A stretch of 44,795 nt of DNA from Saprospiraceae bacterium (GCA_020628475.1 JAHDFB010000013.1:14667-59461); one strand, 5' to 3'. Counted from the first letter of the stretch, positions 8,660 through 17,108 are shown. Notes: generated from the sequence alone by a model not told the origin. Translations and numbers: made by a program.

Positions 8660-9421
8660 ATGTCAAATACTATTTCCATAGAAACTGCCTATAATGTTGA
8701 ATTTGAATATAGCATTGCTAATGTATGGGATCGAGTGCTCGCTTTTTTGATAGATTGGTTGATTAAAATAGGCTATCTGTCAATCGTTTTTATGCTGATA
8801 GGAACGGTACTTTACGAAGTTATTTGGATAGGAATATTATTTATCCTACCCTGGGTTTTTTACTCGTTAATGTTTGAAATTTTTAATCAAGGTCAGACGC
8901 CTGGTAAAAAGGCGATGCAATTGCGTGTCGTTAGTTTAAATGGAAGGAACTTGGAGACCAGTCAATTAGTAAATCGTTGGTTATTGCGGTTTTTGGATTT
9001 TCTAATATTTAGTACAGGCGTGGCCTTTCTTTCGGCGATATCTACCAGGAAAGGACAAAGGTTAGGTGATTTAGCGGCGAACACCACCGTAATATCGTTA
9101 AAAGAAAAAGAGCATATCTCAAATGTGTCAAAGGTGAAATTACCAGAAGGGTTTATCGGTAAATTTCCTCAATGTGCTCAGTTAAAGGACGAGGAAATAG
9201 AATTTATTAAAGAAGTCATTCGAGATAAATCTGATTCCTCTAGTAAAGTCCAATTAGCTTTGGCCGAGAAATTGGAAGATGTCTTGGGAATTCCTAAGGA
9301 AACGAAGTCAAAGGATTATTTGAAACAAATTGTTTACGAGTATAATTATTTTCAGCAATTGGAGGAAGGCTTGATTAGCCCACCTCCTATATCTTCAACT
9401 CCCAATACAGAAGAAGAGTAG
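8660..9421 (+). CDS. RDD-family membrane protein
   Basis: 253 residues. The RDD domain fills residues 15-150: 'NVWDRVLAFLIDWLIKIGYL' carries the Arg-Asp pattern that names the family, and it is followed by two further helices, 'GQTPGKKAMQLRVVSLNGR', 'RWLLRFLDFLIFS' and 'STRKGQRLGDLAANTTVIS'. A cytosolic helical tail of about 95 residues follows. RDD proteins are small transporter-like membrane proteins, some linked to Na+ or compatible-solute transport. Divergent from the SpoIIM-MoxR operon, the usual arrangement for this neighbourhood. Its stop is 2 bases from the convergent dipeptidase gene. Confidence 0.9.
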   Translation: MSNTISIETAYNVEFEYSIANVWDRVLAFLIDWLIKIGYLSIVFMLIGTVLYEVIWIGILFILPWVFYSLMFEIFNQGQTPGKKAMQLRVVSLNGRNLETSQLVNRWLLRFLDFLIFSTGVAFLSAISTRKGQRLGDLAANTTVISLKEKEHISNVSKVKLPEGFIGKFPQCAQLKDEEIEFIKEVIRDKSDSSSKVQLALAEKLEDVLGIPKETKSKDYLKQIVYEYNYFQQLEEGLISPPPISSTPNTEEE

Positions 9422-9423
9422 TT

Positions 9424-10887
9424 TTAATGTTGAATAGGGATATTACGCAAGGTTTCGAGCAAATAATTCCAAAATTTCTGTACTGAACTAATTTGCACAC
9501 GTTCATCGGGAGAATGAGCTCCTCGAATATTAGGTCCAAACGAAATCATTTGCATATCCGGATAATGCGTACCTAAAATACCGCATTCTAATCCTGCATG
9601 GCAGGCGGCTACATGGGCCTCTCCATCAAACATCTTTGAATACAGATTTTTCATAATGGTCACAATTTCTGCATCTGGACTCGGTTTCCATCCCGGATAA
9701 TTTCCGCTAAATTGGATCGTAGCATCAATCAGTTGAAATACTGATTGAATCGTATTCATTAAGTCTTTTTTCTCTGTTTCTACCGAGCTTCTGGTTAAAC
9801 AAAGAATCTCAAAATTACCATCTTTAATGAGTACACGAGCCAGATTATTGGAGGTTTGCACCAATCCATCGATGTCTGGACTCATCCGATAAATTCCACT
9901 GGGGCAGGCATATATACTATTAATGAGTTTTTTTAACATTTTAGAATCTACATAGGATTCAAAGGGATCTATTTCTTCGTATTCAATCGATAAGTCTGGA
10001 TCCGTTGTTTTAAATTCAGCTGCAATTTCAATGGCTTTTGCTTGGATGGTTTCTTCGAATTTGCTAAAGCTGAGTTTTTCGACAGCTAATTGGCAAAATG
10101 ACTCCCGAGGTATCGCATTTCGTAAACCACCTCCATCTATTTGATGGACCTTAATTTCCGATTGTTGAAGGGCTTCCTTTAATAGACGATTCATGATCTT
10201 GTTGGCATTGCCTAAGCCTTTATGAATGTCCATTCCAGAATGGCCTCCAGAAAGACCTGTCACCGCTAATTTGATAAAAATATAATCCTCCGGCATGGTG
10301 TTTTGAGAGTAATTTCCACTGGCCGTAATATCAATTCCTCCTGCACATCCGATGGTTAATTCGTCATCATCTTCCGTATCTAGATTCAGCAAGATTTTAC
10401 CATCTAACATGCCTCCTTTTAATTCGAGAGCGCCCGTCATACCCGTTTCTTCGTCTATCGTAAATAGAGCGTCTATGGCTGGATGCGGAATATCCGTTGA
10501 GGCTAAAATAGCCATGATTGTTGCAACACCGATTCCATTATCGGCCCCTAGGGTTGTTCCTTCCGCTAAAACCCAATCCTGATCAATTTTCATTTTGATA
10601 CCTTCTTCTTCAAAATTGAATACGGTATCGGCATTTTTCTGATGCACCATATCGAGGTGGCTTTGCATCACAATTGGCATTCTATTTTCCATGCCTTCTG
10701 TAGCCGGTTTTTTAATAATGACATTGCCTATATGGTCTATAACAGTTGGTAATTGAAGGCTTTCGCCAAAAGCCTTCATAAAAGCAATGACTCTTTCCTC
10801 TTTCTTGGAAGGTCTAGGTACAGCATTCAAGTCACTGAAGTGATTCCAAAGAGCTTTTGGTTCTAATTCGCGAATAGCTTGGTTCAT
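9424..10887 (-). CDS. pepD: Aminoacyl-histidine dipeptidase (peptidase M20C, PepD type)
   Basis: 487 residues, the standard length for PepD/carnosinase-like M20C metallopeptidases, which hydrolyse Xaa-His and other dipeptides in the cytosol using two zinc ions. Visible motifs are 'VMQSHLDMVHQK' (metal His and Asp), 'TTLGADNGIGVATIMAILAS' (bridging Asp), 'ALFTIDEETGMTGALEL' (catalytic Glu and metal Glu), 'LNLDTEDDDELTIGCAGGID' and 'GLSGGHSGMDIHKGLGNANK'. The late His is in 'ISFGPNIRGAHSPDERVQIS'. All metal ligands appear intact. Convergent with the RDD gene; probably monocistronic or with the upstream iron-sulfur gene 18 bases away. Confidence 0.95.
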   Translation of the reverse strand: MNQAIRELEPKALWNHFSDLNAVPRPSKKEERVIAFMKAFGESLQLPTVIDHIGNVIIKKPATEGMENRMPIVMQSHLDMVHQKNADTVFNFEEEGIKMKIDQDWVLAEGTTLGADNGIGVATIMAILASTDIPHPAIDALFTIDEETGMTGALELKGGMLDGKILLNLDTEDDDELTIGCAGGIDITASGNYSQNTMPEDYIFIKLAVTGLSGGHSGMDIHKGLGNANKIMNRLLKEALQQSEIKVHQIDGGGLRNAIPRESFCQLAVEKLSFSKFEETIQAKAIEIAAEFKTTDPDLSIEYEEIDPFESYVDSKMLKKLINSIYACPSGIYRMSPDIDGLVQTSNNLARVLIKDGNFEILCLTRSSVETEKKDLMNTIQSVFQLIDATIQFSGNYPGWKPSPDAEIVTIMKNLYSKMFDGEAHVAACHAGLECGILGTHYPDMQMISFGPNIRGAHSPDERVQISSVQKFWNYLLETLRNIPIQH

Positions 10888-10905
10888 AGTATTGATCGGT
10901 TTTTG

Positions 10906-11367
10906 TTATTCACTTTTTTCAATATTCCAATTTGCATCAAAATCGGTTCCTTTGTGCGCACCATCACAAAATGGTTTGTTTTCTGATAATCCACAACGAC
11001 AAATGCTAAATCGTCCTTCTTTTACTACAGTACTCCCATCTGGTAATTCAATTTCTACGCTTCCTATAACCTTAAGAGAACCATTCATGTTCGCTTTCAT
11101 TTTAACCGTTGGTTCTTGTTTTACTTCTTCACTCATCGTTTTTGTATTGTTATAATAATAATTCAATGCACCTGACGGGCATTTATCTATTTGTTTAATA
11201 ATATTCTCTGTAGTATCACCGGTTGGGTCAATCCAAGGTCTTTTTAATGGTTTGAAAACTGTTTTTAATCCTTTCCAGCATGCCTTGGCATGAATACACT
11301 TATTGGGCTCCCAAGTAATGGTGATTTCATCATTTGTATATTCTTTATGTATTTTATTTTCCGACAT
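10906..11367 (-). CDS. YjdI-type 4Fe-4S domain fused to CDGSH iron-sulfur domain
   Basis: 153 residues in two parts. Residues 1-75 match the YjdI/Fer4_19 mono-cluster domain, with C24 and C30 in 'KCIHAKACWKG' and C63 in 'KCPSGAL'. Residues 95-150 are a CDGSH (MitoNEET-like) domain with C123, C125, C134 and H138 in 'CRCGLSENKPFCDGAHKG', the three-Cys one-His pattern that binds a labile 2Fe-2S cluster. The two domains are often separate genes, so this is a fusion. Likely role is cytosolic electron transfer or iron-sulfur/redox homeostasis. Divergent from the PAP2 gene with a very short gap. Confidence 0.9.
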   Translation of the reverse strand: MSENKIHKEYTNDEITITWEPNKCIHAKACWKGLKTVFKPLKRPWIDPTGDTTENIIKQIDKCPSGALNYYYNNTKTMSEEVKQEPTVKMKANMNGSLKVIGSVEIELPDGSTVVKEGRFSICRCGLSENKPFCDGAHKGTDFDANWNIEKSE

Positions 11368-11394
11368 AATCCGTAATTTGCATTAAAAAAAACC

Positions 11395-12183
11395 TTGGGA
11401 CTAAAAATATATAGAATCTACAGTATAATGCTTTTTTTTAGTATTTGTTTTTACAATTTGGAAGGACAAGAGGCATTTAAAATAAATTGGAAAAAAGAAA
11501 TTGGCTATTGGGGTGTTGGTCTTTCCGCGAATGGATTGGGGTATTTACTGTATGAAAACACTTCAGATATTCGATTTGAAGATTGGCAAAACCTAGATTC
11601 TGAGAATATAAATAATTTCGATCGCCCGGCGATTTATAACAATTCTGTACAAGCGGATTTTTATAGTGATGTGGTTGGAAATGGATCGGTTATACTTCCG
11701 CTCATTGTGTATGCTCTGAAAATCAAGGACAAGGACTGGAGAGTTAGTAGTATCATGTTCCTAGAATTGGCGATGGTCAATTTTGCTGTTAACAACATCA
11801 CCAAATATGGATTCAGAAGACCAAGACCTTATGTGTATTCAGAAACATTTGGAGTCGATCAAGTAATCAATCGAGCTGGACGCGCTTCTTTTATTTCAGG
11901 GCACACATCTTTTGCCGCTTCCAATTCTTTTTTTGCGGCTGCCTTATTTCATAGAGCTTATCCCGATTCACCATTAGTGCCATATGTTTATATAGCATCC
12001 AGTTCTATTCCAATTATTACAGGCATTAATAGAGTTCGAGCGGGAAAGCACTTTAATACGGATGTCATTGCGGGAACGATTGCTGGTGCAGCAGTAGCTA
12101 CTTTGGTTATTCAAGTGCATAAGCGCGATGATCTCATTCTTCGCACATCGACGAATGGCGTTGGTCTGGTGAAAGTATTTTAG
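11395..12183 (+). CDS. PAP2-family membrane-associated phosphatase
   Basis: Type 2 phosphatidic acid phosphatase fold. The three catalytic motifs are present: 'KYGFRRPRP' near residue 137, 'SGHTSF' near 169 and 'NRVRAGKHFNTDVIAG' near 215, which holds the catalytic His and Asp. The N-terminus is a signal peptide or anchor. The listed start is a TTG giving a basic n-region (MGLKIYRIYSIM); an ATG at 11428 would leave a shorter signal sequence with no positive charge, so TTG is slightly preferred. Likely substrates are lipid phosphates such as undecaprenyl or phosphatidylglycerol phosphate, acting at the periplasmic face. Confidence 0.88.
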   Translation: MGLKIYRIYSIMLFFSICFYNLEGQEAFKINWKKEIGYWGVGLSANGLGYLLYENTSDIRFEDWQNLDSENINNFDRPAIYNNSVQADFYSDVVGNGSVILPLIVYALKIKDKDWRVSSIMFLELAMVNFAVNNITKYGFRRPRPYVYSETFGVDQVINRAGRASFISGHTSFAASNSFFAAALFHRAYPDSPLVPYVYIASSSIPIITGINRVRAGKHFNTDVIAGTIAGAAVATLVIQVHKRDDLILRTSTNGVGLVKVF

Positions 12184-12254
12184 GCAATTATCTATCTGTA
12201 AAACAAGGATTAAGTATAGCAAAAAGGCTGGATAGGCATATTTTTTTCATTTTT

Positions 12255-12288
12255 TTTGACCCAAAGTCAAAAATAAGTATTAATTTTA
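12255..12288 (+). promoter_or_regulatory. Candidate Bacteroidota-type promoter for the acyl-CoA dehydrogenase
   Basis: TTTG at 12255-12258 and TAATTTTA at 12281-12288 (seven of eight against TAnnTTTG, last base off), spacing 22. It would give a leader of roughly 55 bases before the ATG at 12351. Read by eye; the imperfect -7 box keeps confidence low. Confidence 0.4.
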
Positions 12289-12350
12289 TTCCGTTCTATT
12301 TACCAACAAGCTGATATTGAAAGCTTTTAACTTTAACAAATCGTCAAATA

Positions 12351-14147
12351 ATGCTAGAATTAGATAAACAATCATCCTTTAGCCTTGGAGCAGAATTTCT
12401 TATAAAAGATGCTACGGATACATTTGTTCCTGAAAATTTCAATGAAGAACAGGGCATGTTCATGGAAGTAGCTCGAGAATTCATCAAGCAAGAAATCGAT
12501 CCAAATAGAAACGATATTGAGAAACAAAAAGATAATATCTCATCTGCGTTAATGGAGAAAATTGGCGAATTGGGTTTGTTATCAGCTCATATGCCAGAGG
12601 AATATGAAGGATTGGAATTAGACGAAAATACCAATACCCTGATCAGTGATGTATTAGGACCAATGGGATCATTTAACACAACACTTGCTGCGCATACAGG
12701 AATTGGGATGCTACCCATTCTTTATTATGGAACCGAAGAGCATAAAAAGAAGTATTTGCCAAAATTAGGAACAGGGGAGTGGAAAGCGGCCTATTGTTTG
12801 ACAGAACCAGGCTCCGGAAGTGATGCACTTGCTGCAAAGACGGTTGCATATTTGACAGAGGATGGAAAACACTACGAAATTACAGGACAAAAGATGTGGA
12901 TATCCAATGCTGGATTTGCCAAGGTATTCATAGTTTTTGCACAAATTGACGGTGATAAATTTACAGGTTTCGTGGTTGAAGGTCCTTGTGAAGGCATGAC
13001 TTTAGGAGAAGAGGAAGATAAATTAGGAATCAAAGGATCAAGTACACGTCAAGTATATTTTGAAAAGGTAAAAGTTCCTGTAGAAAATGTGTTAGGAGAG
13101 ATCGGTAAAGGACATTTGATCGCATTTAACGCGTTGAACATTGGTCGTTTCAAACTAGGAACGATGTGCGTCGGAGGCGTGAAAACGGTCGTCACGATGG
13201 CTACCAAATATGCTAATGAGCGCCAACAGTTTAAGCAATCGATTTCCAATTTTGGAGCGATTCAGTATAAACTAGCAGAGATGGTCATTCGTAATTTGGC
13301 GGTAGAAAGTAGCGTTTATCGGACGAGCGATTTGATGAACAAGTATGCTAAGGTAAAACAAGCGGATGGTGTTCCATATGGTGAAGCGAAAAGAGCGGCA
13401 GCAGAAGAATACTCGGTGGAATGTTCAATCATTAAAGTATCTGGCTCGGAGGCCGCTGATTATGCCGTAGATGAGAACGTTCAAATTCACGGTGGTCTTG
13501 GATTCAGTGAAGAATTCGGTGCGGCACGTGCGTATAGAGATAATAGAATTACCAGAATATATGAAGGTACCAATGAAATTAATCGACTTCTAATTGTCGA
13601 TATGATTTTAAAGCGTGCCTTAAAAGGTAAATTGGATATCGTTGGTCCAGCTTGGGAAGTACAGAAGGAATTGAAGTCTATGCCGAAATTTGGTGGAGAA
13701 TCTGGTGAATTAGCAGCCGAGAAGAAAGCCATCAAAGATTTCAAGAAGATTATTCTTATGGTTGCTGGAGCTGCTGCCAAGGAGCAAATGGAAGGAAGAT
13801 TGGATCTTAAATCAGAACAAATGTTATTGACTTTCGTGTCCGATATCATCATTGATTCATTCAATGCTGAATCTTTCTTACTAAGAGTTGCTGCCCTTAA
13901 AGAGCAAGGACATAAAAATGCGGAAATGCTAGAAAATGCATTAAAAACGTATGTACATGATGCGAATGCTAGAATTGCGAAGAACGCTTTGGACGCAGTT
14001 AGTAGCTTCACATCTGGCGATCTACATCGAATATTTGCGATGGGCATTCAACGATTTACAGGCTATCCAGCTCAAAATGTGGTTGCATTGAGAAGAAAAA
14101 TCGCTGCCGAAATTATCCAAGCGAATGAATATCCATTTTTTAAATAA
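12351..14147 (+). CDS. Acyl-CoA dehydrogenase (long form, about 600 residues)
   Basis: 598 residues: an acyl-CoA dehydrogenase core plus a C-terminal helical extension of about 150 residues. Core motifs: 'YCLTEPGSGSDALAAKT' (FAD/substrate loop), 'KMWISNAGFAKVFIVFAQ', 'RQQFKQSISNFGAIQYKLAE', 'VQIHGGLGFSEE' and 'RITRIYEGTNEINRLL'. The catalytic base is expected at Glu405 in YEGTNEI. It oxidises fatty acyl-CoA to trans-2-enoyl-CoA with FAD in beta-oxidation, passing electrons to ETF. The length matches the very-long-chain/mitochondrial VLCAD-like and Bacteroidota forms rather than the 380-residue short forms. A TetR regulator follows, separated by a terminator, and could control it; that is inference. 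Confidence 0.93.
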   Translation: MLELDKQSSFSLGAEFLIKDATDTFVPENFNEEQGMFMEVAREFIKQEIDPNRNDIEKQKDNISSALMEKIGELGLLSAHMPEEYEGLELDENTNTLISDVLGPMGSFNTTLAAHTGIGMLPILYYGTEEHKKKYLPKLGTGEWKAAYCLTEPGSGSDALAAKTVAYLTEDGKHYEITGQKMWISNAGFAKVFIVFAQIDGDKFTGFVVEGPCEGMTLGEEEDKLGIKGSSTRQVYFEKVKVPVENVLGEIGKGHLIAFNALNIGRFKLGTMCVGGVKTVVTMATKYANERQQFKQSISNFGAIQYKLAEMVIRNLAVESSVYRTSDLMNKYAKVKQADGVPYGEAKRAAAEEYSVECSIIKVSGSEAADYAVDENVQIHGGLGFSEEFGAARAYRDNRITRIYEGTNEINRLLIVDMILKRALKGKLDIVGPAWEVQKELKSMPKFGGESGELAAEKKAIKDFKKIILMVAGAAAKEQMEGRLDLKSEQMLLTFVSDIIIDSFNAESFLLRVAALKEQGHKNAEMLENALKTYVHDANARIAKNALDAVSSFTSGDLHRIFAMGIQRFTGYPAQNVVALRRKIAAEIIQANEYPFFK

Positions 14148-14186
14148 AATGGTTGATTAATACGGATTTTTGATTTTGTTTGATAT

Positions 14187-14219
14187 AAAGCCGGTGGAGT
14201 AATTCATTGGCTTTTTTTT
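14187..14219 (+). terminator. Rho-independent terminator after the acyl-CoA dehydrogenase
   Basis: A 12-bp stem (14187-14198 with 14203-14214, including three G-T wobbles) around loop GTAA, running directly into TTTTT. Its 3' arm contains the TTG that may serve as the -33 element of the next promoter. Confidence 0.8.
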
Positions 14220-14238
14220 ATTTAATCCTATATATTTG
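14207..14238 (+). promoter_or_regulatory. Bacteroidota-type promoter of the TetR-family gene
   Basis: An exact -7 box TATATTTG at 14231-14238, with TTG at 14207-14209 and a spacing of 21. The ATG of the TetR gene begins only 6 bases after the box, so transcription would start at or next to the start codon and the mRNA would be leaderless or nearly so. Confidence 0.65.
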
Positions 14239-14243
14239 TATCT

Positions 14244-14909
14244 ATGAATAAAGTCGAAAAGCGGAATCTCAAAGAGAATCTTATTATTGATGCGGCTGAA
14301 ACAGTATTCAATAGACAAGGCTACGACAATACCAAAATGGAAGATATTGCCAAGCAAATTGGTATGAGTAAAGGTTCTGTCTATTTCTATTTTAGTTCCA
14401 AAGAAAACTTGTACATGGCGATTACCTATCGCGCCTTTGAGTCGTTAATCGATTTATTCCACCGTACAATATTTGAAAATCGTCATAAAAAAGGTATAGA
14501 TTCTGTATTGTCTATAATGCGTGCATTTATGGATTTTTCAGAGGATCATTTCTTATACAGCGAAGCCATGCTTAATTATTACTCGTTTGTACGAACAACC
14601 GGGCAGGGGCAGGATGATAAGAAGCTGACGGAAGGAATGAAAGAGTCCTTGTTTTACCAGAAGGTAATGGGTATACAAAGTTCTCCAGTAGAGATCACCG
14701 TTAAGGAGATAGAGCGTGGTATTCAGGATGGTAGTATAAGAAGTGGGGTCAAGCCCCAAATGATTTACTTGCATGCATGGGCTACAGTGATAGGATTTAT
14801 GAAATTAAATGATACGGCCGTAACAAACAAAATGACCATTATGAAAATTCATCTACACGATTGGAAAGAACATATTTTAGAAGAAAGTAGAAATATGATT
14901 AAGGCTTAA
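14244..14909 (+). CDS. TetR/AcrR-family transcriptional regulator
   Basis: 221 residues. The N-terminal helix-turn-helix domain is clear: 'LIIDAAETVFNRQGYDNTKM' and then 'EDIAKQIGMSKGSVYFYFSS' and KENLY, about residues 12-60. The remainder is an all-helical ligand-binding and dimerisation domain with no recognisable specificity. Being directly after an acyl-CoA dehydrogenase suggests control by acyl-CoA, like FadR-type TetR regulators, but the sequence does not prove this. It has its own promoter with an exact TAnnTTTG box and apparently no 5' untranslated region. Confidence 0.92.
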   Translation: MNKVEKRNLKENLIIDAAETVFNRQGYDNTKMEDIAKQIGMSKGSVYFYFSSKENLYMAITYRAFESLIDLFHRTIFENRHKKGIDSVLSIMRAFMDFSEDHFLYSEAMLNYYSFVRTTGQGQDDKKLTEGMKESLFYQKVMGIQSSPVEITVKEIERGIQDGSIRSGVKPQMIYLHAWATVIGFMKLNDTAVTNKMTIMKIHLHDWKEHILEESRNMIKA

Positions 14910-15187
14910 TAAAACAGATGATTTGGCCGCTTTTTTTACTTTATATCTTAAATTTTCATCATCTTAACAATTTACTCTTTTGGTTTAACTTTTTTTAGCA
15001 AATAAAAGGCTATATTGTTCATCTATTTTAGAATTTTGCCTTGAACGTGCAGATGGCTGGAGTTATTGATATCAATGGTTTCTAAGATGATTCCTATTTA
15101 CAGCTACTCTTTCGGTAAATCATCTTGGTGATTGATTATTCAATTCTTTCCAACAAATTTTCAAGGTAGTATAAAAATCAACTACAT
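14910..15187. promoter_or_regulatory. Intergenic region with structured 5' leader
   Basis: No gene seen. AAGATGA at 15084-15090 plus TTTAC at about 15097-15101 can pair with GTAAATCATCTT at 15115-15126, forming a bulged stem about 60 bases before the OmpA start. No exact TAnnTTTG box was found, so the promoter was not located. Confidence 0.4.
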
Positions 15188-16054
15188 ATGAAATCATTCT
15201 TACTAGGAATTCTTTTTCTACTGTGGTGTTTTTTGGGTTATCTCTATCATCAGGAACAAGTGAAATGTTGTGCCATAGCAAATGGCAACAATAGTACATC
15301 AGGAATCATTGATTCTGGTGGAATGGACGATACCAAAGACATGACAACAGGGACTGCGGACAATGTTGCTCCTACCGATGAACGCAATAATGCCGGTCCT
15401 ATTTTATTTAATTATGCCAATAATGAGGCTGTTTTAGGTGACGAATGGTCCGCTTATAAATCTAAATTATTGGATGGTCTAAAAGATGGTGAGCGATTAG
15501 AGATTACAGGTTATTACACCAAGGATGAAGAGACTCCTGAAGGCTATGCAAACCTGGGAGAGGCTAGGGCTGATGCGGCTCGTGAGGCATTGAATTTGTC
15601 CAAGGATCGAGTATTATTGAAGGGGATGTTATCGGACAAAGGTGTTGATAAAGACAATCCGTATAATGCAACTTCTTTCAAAAATATCGGAAAAGCTAAA
15701 ATGATCGATGAAAGCATTCCAAATAAAACGATTATTCGTTTCCCTTATAATTCTACCAAGAAGCTAAGTAATTCGCAAGTAGAGGCCTATTTGGATAAAG
15801 TAGCTGAACGGGTTAAAAAATCAGGTGAACGTGTACGATTAGTAGGACACACAGACTCAGATGGTCCAAATGACTCTAATATGGTTTTGGGACAACAACG
15901 GGCGGATATCATCAAACAATATCTTATTGGAAAGGGAGTCGCATCTAATAAAATTTTGTCTTCTTCAAAAGGAGAAACGCAGCCAATTGCATCTAATTCT
16001 ACAAGTGTAGGAAAAGCAGAGAATAGAAGAACAGAATTGGAAATTATTAAATAA
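15188..16054 (+). CDS. Membrane-anchored tandem OmpA-domain protein
   Basis: 288 residues. An N-terminal hydrophobic helix (MKSFLLGILFLLWCFLGYLY) is followed by a Cys pair and a Gly/Thr/Asp-rich linker. Two OmpA-like modules follow. The first (about residues 75-160) is degenerate, with 'LEITGYYTKDEETPEGYANL' in place of the GHTD strand. The second (about 178-288) is canonical, with 'VRLVGHTDSDGPND', 'MVLGQQRADIIKQYLIGKGV' and 'GKAENRRTELEIIK'. The second domain should bind peptidoglycan. It is co-directional with the double-HhH gene 18 bases downstream, so the two are probably one operon. Confidence 0.88.
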   Translation: MKSFLLGILFLLWCFLGYLYHQEQVKCCAIANGNNSTSGIIDSGGMDDTKDMTTGTADNVAPTDERNNAGPILFNYANNEAVLGDEWSAYKSKLLDGLKDGERLEITGYYTKDEETPEGYANLGEARADAAREALNLSKDRVLLKGMLSDKGVDKDNPYNATSFKNIGKAKMIDESIPNKTIIRFPYNSTKKLSNSQVEAYLDKVAERVKKSGERVRLVGHTDSDGPNDSNMVLGQQRADIIKQYLIGKGVASNKILSSSKGETQPIASNSTSVGKAENRRTELEIIK

Positions 16055-16072
16055 ATAAAAAGAAATAAAATA

Positions 16073-17068
16073 ATGATATACTTAATAAGTTTTTGTGATT
16101 TTCCTTGGTGTATATTGCCATGGTTATTGTCCGGGTTTTTAGGTTTTTTAATGGGATGGTATCTTAGAAAAAGCTGGAAGGATGAATACGATGAGCTGGA
16201 TGCAAAATATCGAGCTTTGCTTAAAACGAACGGCGGTTTGGAAGGTCAATTGAAAGATTGTAATCATGACAAAGCGGTTCTAGAAGGTGATCTTGCTACT
16301 GCTCAAGGTATGGTCAAAGAAATTCAAATGAAGTTGGATGATGCTCAATCTTCGGCTGATGCCTCCGCGAGTATTGGAGGAAATGTTGCCAGTGCAGTTT
16401 CTGGTTTTGCAGCTGGAGCGGCTAGTTCTTCCTCAGAGAAGTCTGAGAAGAAGTCTGCCAAAGCTGATGCTAGCCCATTTGCCCGACTTAAACCGAACAA
16501 CCTACAAATTATAGAAGGTATTGGACCGAAGATGGAGTCTGTACTTCATGAAGCTGGAATTGATAGCTGGTCAGAATTATCAACGAAGTCAACGCAGGAA
16601 CTTCGTGCGATTTTAGATAGTCATGGCGATAAATATAAAATTATCAATCCTGCTTCGTGGTCAGAACAAGCAAATCTTGCTGCTGGAGGAAAATGGGAGG
16701 ACTTGATTTTATTGCAAAAACAACTGGATACTGGTAAAGATACCAATGTGAAATTAACGGATTCTAAGTTGGAAAAATTGATGTCTAAACATTTGAAAGC
16801 TGGATTTGGAAAGTTCAAGGAAAATGATTTGAAGATCGTAGAAGGGATCGGACCAAAAATTGCAGAGTTATTAAATAATGCTGGTGTAACCACTTGGGCC
16901 GGATTGGCAGATACTTCCGTAGAAAGAATTCAAGAGATATTGGATGCTGCGGGTAGCAAATTTAAATTAGCCCAGCCTAGAACTTGGCCTCAACAGGCTG
17001 GATTGGCGGCTTCTGGTAAGTGGAACGAATTAAAAGAACTACAAGATCAATTGGACGGAGGCAAATAA
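16073..17068 (+). CDS. Membrane-anchored protein with coiled coil and two helix-hairpin-helix domains
   Basis: 331 residues. The N-terminus is a transmembrane helix (LPWLLSGFLGFLMGWYLRKS) followed by a coiled coil to about residue 100 and a Ser/Ala/Lys-rich spacer. Two copies of an 80-residue module follow: one near 138-222 with 'NNLQIIEGIGPKMESVLHEA' and one near 255-331 with 'NDLKIVEGIGPKIAELLNNA'. Each has the helix-hairpin-helix GIGPK turn and ends with 'W..QA.LAA.GKW..L..LQ.QLD'. Such domains bind DNA backbone non-specifically in other proteins, and this type is often labelled as flap-endonuclease-like; no nuclease residues are visible. In an operon with the OmpA protein, and closed by a terminator. 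Confidence 0.85.
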   Translation: MIYLISFCDFPWCILPWLLSGFLGFLMGWYLRKSWKDEYDELDAKYRALLKTNGGLEGQLKDCNHDKAVLEGDLATAQGMVKEIQMKLDDAQSSADASASIGGNVASAVSGFAAGAASSSSEKSEKKSAKADASPFARLKPNNLQIIEGIGPKMESVLHEAGIDSWSELSTKSTQELRAILDSHGDKYKIINPASWSEQANLAAGGKWEDLILLQKQLDTGKDTNVKLTDSKLEKLMSKHLKAGFGKFKENDLKIVEGIGPKIAELLNNAGVTTWAGLADTSVERIQEILDAAGSKFKLAQPRTWPQQAGLAASGKWNELKELQDQLDGGK

Positions 17069-17108
17069 ACACCTTTATTGAAGATCAACTAAGTAAACTT
17101 TTGACCTT

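Noticed and set aside
13487-14047. Long minus-strand frame inside the acyl-CoA dehydrogenase gene
   Set aside because: Shadow of a strongly conserved gene; its translation is Ser/Ala-rich without any motif.
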